Part shown: positions 12,201-22,360 of the stretch, in pieces
Layout: every line of letters starts with the position of its first letter
Position numbering within the stretch: position 1 is the first letter of the stretch
Assembly (NCBI GenBank): GCA_034509755.1
Contig: CM067544.1
Location: 17,789,001 to 17,853,000 of the forward strand
Direction: 5' to 3'
Length of the DNA: 64,000 nt
Source: Anisodus tanguticus
Taxonomy: Eukaryota; Streptophyta; Magnoliopsida; Solanales; Solanaceae
Position numbers and translations under genes: made by a program
Notes under the pieces: generated by a model
Seen by the model: only the letters and a program-made list of their open reading frames with translations
Told to the model about the DNA's origin: nothing
Databases searched by the model: none

Positions 12201-15200
12201 TATTTTGTATAATGCAATCCATAGTTCATTGTATGCTGTAGATATCAGAGTGCTCTTATTCGTGCAAACCAATGATCCTTTCCAGGATTATGTGAGTATC
12301 GACTTAGTCGACTCACTATATATGCTAAATTCGGTCTCGTACAATTCATTATGTACATCAAGCTTCCAAGAACTTGTGTATACTCCAATTGAGACACACT
12401 TTCACCTTCATTCTTCTTAAGGTGACTAGCGGGATCAAATGGTGTAACAACCAGTCGATCATCATAGTGTCCAAATTTTCTAAGGACCTTTTCAACATAA
12501 TGGATTGTGTTAAGATGTAACTATCAGAATTCAAACCAAGAATGACATCCGCTATTCCCATATCTTTCATATCAAAAGCGGCATGCACCATCTTCTTAGT
12601 TTGGTTAATTACATCTTTATCTGTTCCCATAATTAGCATATCATCTACATATAAGCATTTAATGACACATGCATCTTTACATTGTTTAATGTAGACACAT
12701 TTATCACATTCATTTATTTGAAAACCATTTGATAATAACGTATTATCATGCCATTGCTTTGGAGTTTGTTTAAGTCCGTATAAAGACTTAATCAATTTAC
12801 AAACCCTTCGTTCTTGACCTTTAACAAAAAACCCTTCGGGTTGTTCCATGTAAATTTCTTCATCTAATTCACCATTCAAGAATGCGGTCTTCACATCCAT
12901 TTGGTGTATTTCCAAATTGTGAATCGCCGCTATAGCAATTAACGTTCTTATAGACGTAATTCTCGTTACTGGTGAGTAGGTATCAAAGAAATCTACACCT
13001 TCTTTTTGTCGAAACCCTTTGGCTACTATACGAGCTTTGTATTTTTCTATAGTACCATCAGGCCTTATTTCCGTTTGAAAATCCATTTATGGCCTATTGG
13101 TTTTTGTCCCGGAGGGAGATCAACCAATATTCATGTATTATTTTGCATAATGGATTCTACCTCACTTTGAATAGCCTCTTTCCAATAAGGTGCTTCGGAT
13201 GATTCCATAGCAGCCCTATATGTTTGAGGTTCTCCTTCAACGGAAAAGGTCATGAAGTCCGGTCCAAAATCTTTGAAAATTTTCCCACGTTTACTCCTTG
13301 GTTCAGAGATTTTTTCTTGAACAGATGAAGTAAGATTTTCATCATTATTAGTGTTTTGGTTTGACTCATCTTGAGGCATTGTCCTTTTCTTATGATTAGG
13401 AACACTTTTATCCTTGTCTTTGTAAGGAAAAATATCCTCAAAAAATTCTGCTTCAGTAGATTCCATAAGTGTGTTTTTGTGAATACCTTCAACATCGGAA
13501 TGATACACCAAAAACGTATATGCTGCAGTATTATTGGCATGACCAATATATATGCAATCCACCATTTTTGGTCCAAGTTTAGTTCTCTTTGGTAAGGGAA
13601 CTTGAACTTTCGCTAGGCAACCCCACACTTTCATCCGTTTGAAAGTAGGCGATCTTCCTCTCCATAACTCATAGGGAGATTGGTCATTTTTCTTTTGAGA
13701 AATTTTGTTCAATATCATATTTGCAGTAATTAACGCATCACCCCATAGACTAAGGGTGCACCCGAACTAATCAACATTGAATTCATCATATTCTTCAATG
13801 TTCTATTTTTACGTTCGGCAACTCCATTTTGTTTTGGAGTATATGTCGCAATGGTTTGATGAACTATACCATGAGTAGAACAGAATTCTTTGAACTCATT
13901 TGATTGATATTCACCACCTCTATCTGACCTTAGAATCTTAATTCTTTTGTCAAGTTGGTTTTCCACTTCTGCTTTGTATGTTTTAAACATGTTCAAAGCC
14001 TCATCTTTGGTATGTATTAAGTATACATAACAAAATTTACTGCAATCATCTATGAATGATATATAGTAATTCTTTCCTCCACGAGATGGGGTTGCTTGGT
14101 AATCACATAAATCACTATGAATTAAACCAAGCACTTCATTTGATTTCACTACAGATTTATGAGGATGACTTGCATATTTTGATTCTATGCAAACTCCACA
14201 CTTAGTCATTTTGTTCATAGAGCAATTTGGCAATATGCCTAACTTCACCATTCTTTGTAAAGAGCGATAATTAACATGGCCTAATCGTGAATGCCATAAA
14301 GAAGGGGAATCAACCATATACATAGAAGCAGTGCTAGTGCCTGCATTTTCATTAATAATGGCAATTGCCTTAGTAGGTACAACAGATAGTTTGAAGAGTC
14401 CCTCACTAAGGTAACCCTTCCCTACATATAACTCACCCTTGGTGAGTACAAATTTGTCAGATTCAAATACAATTTTGAAGCCTTTGTTACTAAGAACAGG
14501 CCCAGAAATCAAATTCTTAGAAATTTCAGGCACGTGCAACACATTAGTGAGCACAAGATCATTTCGAAAGTGAGTTGTAAAGTCACCTTCCCTTTCCCTT
14601 CTACTTTCACAGAAGCAGCATTCCCTACGAACAATGGTTCTCCATCCTTGATGGCCTGGTAGGATGAAAACATATCCTTTTCAGAACATACGTGCATTGT
14701 AGCACCCGTGTCCATCCACCAATCGGTTGAATTTGTAACCAGATTTGCTTGAGCCGCCACAACCCCAATGAATTGGTTTTTAGTTTCAGCCCGGTTGGAT
14801 TGGTTGACATTACTCGAACCTCCAACACCACCACCTTGATTCTTGCAAAGGCGACAATCTTTTGCTTTGTGTCCAGGTTTGCCACATACCCAACAGAGTC
14901 CTGTTTATGGTTTCTTGAATGCATTGGTCCTTTGTGGGGCGAATGCATTCCTCCCGGTTGCAAAAGATGGCTTGACACCATTAAAATTGCCCTTGCCTTT
15001 CTGAAACTTGGCCTTGGAAGCATTTCCTTCAACCATGTTGGCATTAGGCTCCAATGAAACAGTATCTGCCTTTTCATTCTTCCGGTTATCCTCTTCAACT
15101 CGAATTTTCATAACCAATTGCTCAAAATTCATTTCCTCGGTTAGATGTTTAAGATAAACCTTAAAATCCTTCCATGAGGGAGGTAATTTCTCAATAATAG

Positions 15201-17183
15201 CACCAACAAGTAAATTAGGGTTAAGGCCCATACCTTCAACCTCTAACTCATGAACAATGATTTGAAGTTCCTCCACTTGCTTGACAACCGCCTTGGCATC
15301 ACTCATCTTAAAGTTCAGAAACTTTCCAATGACGAACTTCTTGGAACAAGCAACCTCAGTTTTGTACTTGTTCTCCAACGATTGCCACAACTCCCGTGCC
15401 GTTCTGAATGTGGAGTAGATGTCGTAGAGAGAATCATCCAAGGCATTGAGAATATAGTTTTTGCAAAGAAACTCTTGACTTTCCCAAGTTTGAATGTCTT
15501 TCAGCCTTGCAGCCTTCTCCGCATCAGTCGGAGTATTCTCCCCTTCTCCTTCTGGCAAAGCCATAGGAGCCTCAACAATCAATACGTTTGCCACGTGAAG
15601 AGTTGTCAAGTAGAACAACATCTTCTGTTGCCAGCATTTGAAATCAGAACCTTTGAATTTCTCAGGTTTCTCAACATGGTTTTTCACGATTGACGATCCA
15701 GATTGATCCATCTTTGCAAATCAGGAAATTGAATTCTTTGAAAATTTTTGCAACCTCAACAAATCAGAAAAAAAAAAATAATTTTTTTTTTGAATAATTT
15801 TTGTCTTAGATTGTTGGTGTCAATCTAATATCATCAATGATGAAATGAATTGAGTACAATAATATAATAATAACTCAAAATAACCTGAAATCAACAACAA
15901 TGAACTCAGCAAATTGAAAACACATACTAACTTGGTGTCGATAGAGGCCTGCTTGATGCAGTGTCCTAAGACAAAAATTCGCCCCCACTTGTGCTTGCTT
16001 TTACGGACGTCTGTTTAGAGGATACAACTATCTAAGTGAGAGTTCTAGCACAAGAACTTCACTTCTGGCGAATTTAGTATATGTGTTCTTCAGAAACTTG
16101 TTTTGAAGAAGAAGAAGTAGAAGCCACAATCTCAAATCATTAATTGTGAAAAAACTGATTGATTGTAGTTAGTTCTGTCTTGTTGTATATGCTTCCAACC
16201 AAGTGATCAACATTCTTTATATAGAGTAGCATATGAACAGTTACAGTCATTCATACCAAAGGTTGTAATTGTTCTGAAAAGTTGCAACCTTTGTGAAAAG
16301 TTGCAACCTTTAATTCGAATTTTCTGTCCGTTGATTACTTTATTTCTTCTTAATTCCATACAAGTTCCAACAGCTACAACTATATTTCATCGTTGCAACT
16401 TAACTGTTTCACGTTTAGATGATGCAGCTAAGTACGTGAGATAGATTGAATTTATGAAAAGTGGAACCTAAATTACTGACTCAGATTGCATGAATCATTC
16501 TTGGATTTGAATCTCCAAATTTTACGAATGTTACTAAGTAATCAAATTGAAATTTTGTTTCTTAAGAAGTCAAATGCACTCTAAAGCACTACATCTTTTT
16601 ACAGGCTACGAAAAATTTAAGACTGCAAGGCCTATTTCCACAAGAATGAAGCATTTATAAGTTTGAACATTGAAAGATTCGTTGAACTTTTGTTAGCTAG
16701 AAGTATAATCATATGATTCATATACACACACAACAAAGCTATTGGGCTGATAGAATCTTGTAATATGTACAGGTAGACCTTGGATCCAGGTGAAGTCTAA
16801 TATTAAGAGGGAATACCCAAAAGTGCAGTACACGGCGTGGACGGTTTGTCAAATTCCCCATCCTTTTTAAAAACCAAAATCCGTTATTCTAATTCTATAG
16901 TGAATTATAACTGTATCAATCATTCAAAACTATGCAGTTTTGGCCAGTTGTGGGTTGGATTAATCACCAGTATGTGCCACTTCAGTTCCGAGTCATCTTT
17001 CACAGCATTGTGGCATGTGGCTGGTATGCTACATTTACCTACTCATCGTTAGTGTTTCTGATATGCTCAACTTCATTCTCACCTCAATGATGTCACAATC
17101 ACATGATCCTTTCTTGTTTTCGATTGTGTAGGGGAATATTTCTAAATCTACGTGCAAGATCGATGGCATTAAAGAAAGCTTGA
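6266..17183 (+). CDS. PMP22: Peroxisomal membrane protein PMP22 (Mpv17/PMP22 family), 7 exons
   Basis: Coding exons joined by eye: 6266-6337, 8325-8423, 10088-10189, 10482-10557, 16773-16843, 16938-17023, 17132-17183 (558 nt, 185 aa plus TGA). All introns are GT-AG and the phases agree (0,0,0,1,0,2). Recognisable stretches are the N-terminal [21 protein letters not shown] (exon 2), GPFGHF and [14 protein letters not shown] (exon 3), [10 protein letters not shown] (exon 4), PWIQVK and YTAWT (exon 5), [19 protein letters not shown] (exon 6) and [11 protein letters not shown] (exon 7). These are signatures of plant PMP22, about 190 aa with four membrane segments in the peroxisome membrane, related to Mpv17 and yeast Sym1. 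Its transport role is not settled. Exon 1c was chosen because it is intact and nearest exon 2; exon 1a is an alternative. Intron 4 (10558-16772) is enlarged by an antisense copia insertion, but all splice sites and the frame are intact. Confidence 0.9.
6514..6772. mobile_element. Stowaway MITE in PMP22 intron 1
   Basis: A 259-bp element flanked by TA dinucleotides (6512-6513, 6773-6774). The ends are inverted repeats: CTCCCTTTGTCCCAATTTG at the left and CAAACGAATTGGGACAGAGGGAG-like at the right. This is the standard plant Stowaway (Tc1/mariner) terminus and TA target. The interior is AT-rich and non-coding. Confidence 0.92.
6790..7622. other. PMP22 intron 1: decayed MITE-like fragments and a G-rich block
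   Basis: 6828-7060 (AATCCAGAATTTTTACTTAAGG ... GTGTTCGGATAAACACC) and 7440-7622 (GAGCCAAAGCTATTGAG ... GCGGTGGTTCCGCCC) resemble pieces of a MITE family I associate with Solanaceae introns. Neither has clear termini here. 7080-7230 is a run of GGGGTAGGTGGG-type repeats on the + strand. No gene is seen. Confidence 0.45.
7081..7230 (+). repeat. G-rich GGGGTAGGTGG-type simple repeat
   Basis: Imperfect repeats of GGTGGGGTAGG and GGGATGGGGGTGG on the transcribed-sense strand of PMP22 intron 1. Many closely spaced runs of three to five G make G-quadruplex formation in the pre-mRNA plausible (inference). The reverse-strand proline-rich reading frame over it is a by-product of composition. Confidence 0.7.
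7624..7850 (+). mobile_element. SINE-like copy 1 (tRNA-derived type)
   Basis: Begins GGGTGTGGCCTAACAGTTAATG, passes through CTCAAATCTTAGCAGAGACA, and ends GTTGAGGCGCGTGTAAGTTGG followed by a GGATGCCAC-type tail. From memory this layout matches the abundant Solanaceae SINE (TS/SolS type): a tRNA-like head and a GTGCGCGTAAGTTGGC body. It is adjacent to a second copy in the same orientation. Confidence 0.65.
7851..8070 (+). mobile_element. SINE-like copy 2, tandem with copy 1
   Basis: Repeats the body of the preceding element (AATGGTTTATGGTAAACCACAG, CAAATCCTATCAAAGACA, GATGAGGAAGTGGCAAGTACC, GTTGAGGTGCGCATAAGTTGG) with scattered mismatches. The 5' end is shorter than in copy 1. The head-to-tail arrangement suggests one SINE landed at the tail of another, or a local duplication. 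Confidence 0.6.
8424..10087 (+). other. PMP22 intron 2, no recognisable feature
   Basis: AT-rich intron sequence between the GTACAG donor and the TATGCAG acceptor. Short open frames (such as 9810-10025) show no domain resemblance. I see no transposon ends in it. Confidence 0.7.
10579..11121 (-). repeat. Left LTR (3' LTR of the minus-strand copia)
   Basis: 543 bp, starting TGTTAGTGTCAATC and ending CAAGTTCCAACA on the + strand. It matches 15812-16372 almost throughout. Confidence 0.92.
11714..12229 (-). pseudogene. copia RNase H (intron-4 element)
   Basis: Reads [40 protein letters not shown] and [12 protein letters not shown], with the C-terminal [10 protein letters not shown]. This is the copia RNase H and the end of pol. 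It is open for 171 codons but out of frame with the RT upstream, because of a shift near 12230-12360. Confidence 0.88.
12358..13086 (-). pseudogene. copia reverse transcriptase (intron-4 element)
   Basis: Contains [55 protein letters not shown] and the catalytic [11 protein letters not shown]. The RT core is nearly intact. The adjoining integrase part is in another frame (shift near 13086-13130), and the 3' end shifts near 12500. Confidence 0.9.
13131..14760 (-). pseudogene. copia protease and integrase (intron-4 element)
   Basis: 14760-14509 carries the aspartic protease motif [13 protein letters not shown]. 14554-13730 carries the GAG-pre-integrase and integrase core ([55 protein letters not shown]). 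13718-13131 is the integrase C-terminal part ([19 protein letters not shown]). Frameshifts occur near 14520-14550 and 13720. Confidence 0.9.
14780..15711 (-). pseudogene. copia gag (intron-4 element), one in-frame stop
   Basis: Starts [19 protein letters not shown] with the gag/UBN2 signature [17 protein letters not shown] and [12 protein letters not shown]. At about 14903-14905 a TAA stop follows AFKKP. Beyond it the same frame continues into the CCHC zinc knuckle ([14 protein letters not shown]). Apart from that stop, gag is intact. Confidence 0.88.
15812..16372 (-). repeat. Right LTR (5' LTR of the minus-strand copia)
   Basis: 561 bp, + strand start TGTTGGTGTCAATC and end CAAGTTCCAACA. 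It is longer than the left LTR because AAAGTTGCAACCTTTGTG is tandemly duplicated near 16275-16315. Confidence 0.92.
16378..16772 (+). other. Remaining part of PMP22 intron 4
   Basis: 395 bp of AT-rich intron between the copia TSD and the exon 5 acceptor (TATGTACAG). Nothing else is recognised. Confidence 0.7.
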
Positions 17184-17562
17184 AAGTCTCAAATTGGACA
17201 TGGCAACATATTCATACGTAGTTCAAAGATATAATAGGGGCTTGCTTCTTTAACCTCCACCCAACTTATACAAGATGTTGCTCGCTTTCTCTTAGCTACT
17301 AGCGGCTTATGTAGTGGTCATCATTTCCTACATGCTACCTACTATTTTGTTGTATTTTATCTTTCTTTTTTGGGTTTTTATTTTCTTGAATAACTAAAAG
17401 GTTGGTTGTCATAGAGCACCATGTTGGTTGATTGGTATAGTATAACTACAATACTTATATAAGGGATAATTTATTTCACTGGGAAATGTTTTTTTGATTT
17501 GATTTCTTTGCTTGCAAGTAGTCATGGATGACTTCACAAATATAAGAACGCCAAGACACTAA
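17184..17562. other. PMP22 3' flank
   Basis: Follows the TGA at 17181-17183. It presumably includes the 3' UTR; AATAA-like stretches are present, but no poly(A) site can be fixed. No gene is seen. Confidence 0.5.
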
Positions 17563-18094
17563 TGGCCGGTGTGGTCTAATTATTAATGAAGTGGGTGAAA
17601 GATCATGACATATTAAGGTCTAAATCTTAGTATTGACAAAAAAATCTAGCTAATATCTTTTCATTTGCTTTCGAAAAAAAATAATCTTTCCATCTGTTTA
17701 ATCCTTTGTTGATAAAATTATCTGATATTTATAGTGATGGGAGATTGCAAGTATGATCTCCTGGGCAAGGGAATCACAGAGTTCCATTTGCTTGAACCTT
17801 TATCTATAAAATTATCTAGTACTCATACTATTGAGATATTACAAGTATTCAATGAATGCTATCGTCTCTTGGATAAGGGAATCATACAATTCATTTACTT
17901 AATTCTTTGACGGTAAATTAAATCTAGTAACCATGTTGATGAAATATTGCAGGTGCTATTATCTCTCGGACAAGGAAATCACTCAATTTCATTTGCTTAA
18001 ATCTCTATATAAAATTATCCGATACTTATACTGATGAGAGATTGCAGGTATTCAATCATGTGCTATAGTCTGTCAGACAAGGGAATCAGTGTCA
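17563..18094 (+). repeat. SINE-like head followed by about four ~100-bp degenerate tandem repeats
   Basis: 17563-17650 (GGCCGGTGTGGTCTAATTATTAATG ... GGTCTAAATCTTAGTATTGACA) matches the head of the SINE copies at 7624. Downstream, a unit with AAAATTATC-GATA-TTATA, GATGAGAGATTGCAGGTATTC and GGACAAGGGAATCA recurs about four times (near 17700, 17810, 17910 and 18010). The repeats are diverged, so this is an old local amplification of SINE-body sequence. Confidence 0.6.
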
Positions 18095-18103
18095 TTTGTT
18101 TTA

Positions 18104-18822
18104 CGAAAAAAGGATTATATTTGCCCCTGTACTATTCCCAAATGATTGTACCCATCCTCCGTTTCACTTTTCGAAGGTATCTACCTCGTTGTTAGTGTTT
18201 TGAACACAAATAAAGTAGTAGAAGTAGAGAAAAAGTTGGAAAATTGCAGGTGAAGGAAAAAATAACACCACAGACAAAGGCCCACTGTTAGCTCTTCTAT
18301 TGACTATGTTGAAGATACAATGTTAACACCAAGAAAATTTCTGGACAAATCTTTAGACGTATCAAATCAAATTGGTCAAAGCCATTAAAATATTAAATCT
18401 CCAAGACCCATCTCAATTGATTATATGTAAAATTTTGAAATTAATTTTTATATGGTTGAGCTAGGATTTTCGGCTGGTTTTAAACTTTCGATCCGTTGAA
18501 CAAAAATTGAAGTGAGGTGTGAAGGTAAGAGAGGAATAAGAAAGGAAAAGAGAAATGGACAAGGAGAAGAGGGGAGGGGAAGGAGAGGAGATGGGTTACG
18601 GGTATGGGTCGTGGGTTTGGGTTATAGCAGCATTGGGTATTAAAATAAATAAAAGGGCTGGACCGTTGAGTCGTGCCACGTATTCAGCTGAAAGTGATCG
18701 TTAAACAAGGGGCATAAATACTAAAAACACTAACGGCGAGGACAGATACCCTTTGAAAAATAAAACGGAGGATGAATACAACTATTTTGAAATAATACAA
18801 AAATATATATGATCCTTTTCCG
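18104..18822. mobile_element. Mutator-like non-autonomous element (MITE), 9-bp TSD
   Basis: 719 bp flanked by TTTGTTTTA at 18095-18103 and 18823-18831, a perfect 9-bp duplication typical of Mutator-like elements. The terminal inverted repeats extend for about 100 bp (left CGAAAAAAGGATTATAT, right complement CGGAAAAGGATCATAT; both continue through CATCCTCCGTTT and GTTAGTGTTTT). The interior is purine-rich (AGGGGAGGGGAAGGAG near 18560) with no transposase. Confidence 0.88.
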
Positions 18823-18831
18823 TTTGTTTTA

Positions 18832-19210
18832 TTAAGACTCCCAAATGAGATGGTGAGAATAAATACAGAAAATTGAGGCAATATTTATTTATTTAGCCAC
18901 TCAATGAAGGTCTTCTTGATATATTTCCTAGGCATAAACGTGCTCATCATATTTTTAACGGGCACTGAGCTGAACTGCTGCTATTTCTTTCTATTTCAAG
19001 TTTGATCACTCATATTTTTAAAATTACTTTTGGAGGTTTTCGCCTTACCCACATAAGATTGGATTTTCAGTTTTCACTCACAAATTTTCAACTTTTAAAT
19101 TATTTTTTTACCAAGTGAAACTAGCGTTGTACAAACAAAATTGTTCCACAATTTTTGTCAACTTAATTTTAACTTCAAGTACACTTTTTTCCCCAATCCG
19201 ATGCCATGCG
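18832..19210. other. Intergenic, nothing recognised
   Basis: AT-rich sequence with no coding similarity and no transposon end that I can identify. Confidence 0.6.
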
Positions 19211-20043
19211 TAGGGGTGGGCAAAAAATCCGGAGAACCGAAAAAACCGAATCGAATCGAAATTCAGTTCGTTTTTTTTTAAAAAAATAAAACCAATTTTT
19301 TGAAAAATCGAACCGAATCAAGATTTAGTGATTTGGTTCGGTTTTTTATTTTTGGATATGAACCGAACCGAAAAACCGAATTAAATATATATATTTTTAT
19401 TTTTTTTTATTTTAGGCTACTATTATATCTTGAATCATAGCCATTAAAGTCAATCTATGAATCTTTTATGGAAGTCGCATGCGGCATGAACTTGATTAAC
19501 ATATCACGGAAGCATTGACATAAAATGTAGGGAGAGAAAGTAGTTATAAATTGGTAAAACTTTAAATGGTCATAACTCTGCGCTCGGATGTCCGTTTTAC
19601 CCGATTTTTCTTTTTTGGTATTTTTTCGAGACGGAGCCGGTCAAACTCCCTTTTGGCAATTTGGCGCAGCCAATTTTTAGAAATACATCTGTTTTCCCAA
19701 TCAATTTGTGTTTTCCCCCAAATCGATTTCTAATTTTCATTTTTCTTTAGTAAAAATCTCACGATACACAATAGATTTCAACGTCGAAATTTCATGATAG
19801 TGTAGGTGTGAATGTCAATTTCAGTTTTGGAAATTCAATTTTTTTTTAAAAAAAAAATCCCCGACCCGATCCGGGCGGGCTCACTAGAAAAACCGATATA
19901 ATCCGATACGTTAGGCATATAAACCGAACATATCGTTTTTTTAAAAAAAAAATTGTATTCATTTTTTTTTTAAAAACCAATTTTTATTCGGTTCATATTT
20001 TTCGGATACAAAACTGAACCGAACCGATATACGCCCACCCCTA
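19211..20043. mobile_element. hAT-like non-autonomous element with ACCGAACCG subterminal motifs
   Basis: The ends are inverted: TAGGGGTGGGCAAAAAATCC at the left and ...TATACGCCCACCCCTA at the right. AACCGAACCGAA-type motifs repeat inside both ends, and the 833-bp interior has no coding. The terminus resembles hAT ends. No 8-bp duplication is found: GCCATGCG lies at the left, while the right flank is already inside a copia integrase reading. One flank was therefore probably lost by deletion or recombination. Confidence 0.6.
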
Positions 20044-20420
20044 CCCAATTTGAACGGAAAATTAAAAATATTAAATGTGATAATGGATGGAAGTATGATA
20101 ATAGGATGTTTCAAGAATTTTGTGACACTAATGGCATATCTTTTCGGTTTTCTTGTCCTCATACGTACTCACAAAATGGGAAGACCGAAAGAAAAATTTG
20201 TTTCATCAATAATATTGTCCGAATATTGTTGGCCCATGCTTCAGTACCTCCTTCTTTTTGGCATCATGCGTTACAAATGACTACCTACCTCCTTAACATT
20301 CTCCCTAACAAAGGTTTAGCATATCAATCCCACTTAAAATTCTTTACATTAAAGATCCCTCATATTCTCATCTTAGGGTGTTTGGGTGCTTGTGCTATCC
20401 ACTTTTTCCGTCCACTATAA
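20044..20420 (+). pseudogene. copia integrase remnant (nested copia)
   Basis: Starts within the integrase core: QFERKIKNIKCDNG, FQEFCDTNGISFRFSCPHT, SQNGKTERKICFINNIVRIL. It begins abruptly at the hAT-like element border. It belongs to the same lineage as the copia at 56491-61355 (compare IKSFQCDNG and SSQNGKAERIIRTINNMVRIL there). Confidence 0.8.
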
Positions 20421-20936
20421 TTAATAAACTTCAAGCTCGGTCTACCGCTTGTGTATTTTTGGGTTTTCCGTCTCATCGTCATTGTTACAACTGTTTTGAT
20501 TTATCTTCCAATAAAATCATAATTTAGTCATCATGCTATGTTTGATGAAACCTAATTTCCGTTTCCTAAAGTGTCTAATTCCGTGTCGAGTAATTATAAT
20601 ATTTTGGACGATGCTCTCTCCCCGTATATTCTCCAATAGTGGGCCCACCCTACCCGTGAGTCACATCTGCCAGCAGGCCCAAATAATACCACTACTGACC
20701 AGTCCCGTGACCCCGGCCCAAAGTCAGCCCTTGTTCCCCGGCCAAGGCCCACTGCCTACTGGCCCAATGTTTACCCAACCCAGATCCGTCAAAATTTCTA
20801 GGCCAGCAGGCCTACTGCCTGCTGGCCCATCCCGCAGCAGTCCCCGGTCCACTCTGTTTCTGTTCCGAGTCAAGGGCTCGTACTCGTAGCAAAATGGGTA
20901 TTTTAAAACCTAAATGACATTTTACTTTAAATTCTA

Positions 20937-22360
20937 ATGTCACTAAATCACCCCTACCACGTAACCCAGTTTCTGCCCTTCATGATCCGAATTGGAAAAT
21001 GGCCATGGATGATGAATATAATGCTCTTATTGAAAATAAGACATGGGAGTTGGTTCCCCGTCCGCCTGATGTCAATATTATTCGTTCTATGTGAATTTTT
21101 ACTCACAAGGAAAATTCTGATGGTTCTTTTGAGAGGCATAAGGCTCGTCTTCTATATGATGGGAAAACTCAACATGTTGGCGTGGATTGTGGTGAGAAAT
21201 TTAGTCCGGTGGTGAAACCGGCTACCATTCACATTGTTCTTAGTCTGGCTCTTTCAAAAACATGGCTCATTCATCAGTTGGAGGTAAAAAATGCTTTCTT
21301 ACACGGTGATCTTTAGGAGACAATTTAGAGACCCCAATTATCCTCGTCATGTCTATTTGTTGAAAAAGTTCTTATACGGGCTTAAGCAAGCCACACGAGC
21401 TTGGTATAAGAGGTTTGCAGATTTTGTGTCTACCATTGTATTTTCTCACAGTATGTCTAATCACTCTCTATTCATCTATCATCGTAGTACTTCTCTGGCA
21501 TACATTCTGTTATATGTGGATGATATTATTTTGATTGCCTTTTTTGATAATCTGCGCAAGTCTATCATGACCCTTCTCAGTTCAGAATTTGCTATGAAAG
21601 ACTTGGGACCCTTGAGTTATTTTTTGGGTATCGATGTCACTCATCATACAGGTGGTATATTTTTATCACAGAAAAAATATGCAACCGAGATCATTGAGAG
21701 AGCTGGCATATCATCTTGTAAGTCCTCGGCTACTCCGGTTGATACCAAACCAAAGCTGAGTGCTCATACTAGTACACCATACGTGGATCCCACCCACTAT
21801 CGTAGTCTTGCAGGGGCTCTTCAGTATCTTACCTTCACGAGATCAGCTATTACTTATGCAGTCTAGCAGGTGTGTTTATTTATGTATGATCCGAGGGTTG
21901 AGCACATGCATGCGCTCAAACGCATTATATGATACATACATGGCACACTTGATTATGGTTTGCATTTATATCCATCCTCCGTCTCTACTCTCGTGTCTTC
22001 TACAGATGTTGATTGGGGTGGATGTCCAGATACCAGGCGTTCGACCTCATGTTATTGTATGTTTCTGGGTGACAACTTGGTTTATTGGTCAGCGAAATGC
22101 CAGGCTACTTTATCGTGATCCAGTGCTGAGGCCGAGTATCAAGGAGTAGCCAATGCGGTGTCTGAGTCATGTTGGCTACGTAATCTTCTATTAGAGCTAC
22201 ACTTTCCGATTCAGAAAGCTACCTTGATTTACTGTGATAATGTTAGTGCAGTATATCTCTCTGGAAATCCGATCCAACATCAGCACACTAAACATATCGA
22301 GATGGATATTCACTTTGTTCGCGAAAAGGTAACTCGTGGACAAGTATGTGTCTTGCATAT
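20937..22360 (+). pseudogene. copia RT and RNase H remnant (nested copia)
   Basis: Contains WPWMMN..., KFLYGLKQATRAWYKRF, LLYVDDIILIAF, DLGPLSYFLGIDVT, YRSLAGALQYLTF and, in later frames, SGNPIQHQHTKHIEMDIHFVREKVTRGQV. Internal stops and frameshifts occur at 21316, 21866 and between 21900 and 22160. It ends where the solo-LTR-like insertion begins. 20421-20936 is the proline-rich linker between integrase and RT, also broken. Confidence 0.85.

Larger units (their letters stand above)
10579..16372 (-). mobile_element. Complete Ty1/copia element in PMP22 intron 4, TSD GCTAC
   Basis: A 5794-bp element with LTRs at both ends and the 5-bp duplication GCTAC at 10574-10578 and 16373-16377. Gag, protease, integrase, RT and RNase H run in copia order on the minus strand, antisense to PMP22. 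A polypurine tract (minus strand, GTGGGGTAT) abuts the left LTR. I found no canonical initiator-Met primer site next to the right LTR. The two LTRs differ by roughly 14 substitutions plus an 18-bp duplication (by eye), so the insertion is fairly recent. Stops and frameshifts make it non-autonomous now. Confidence 0.93.
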
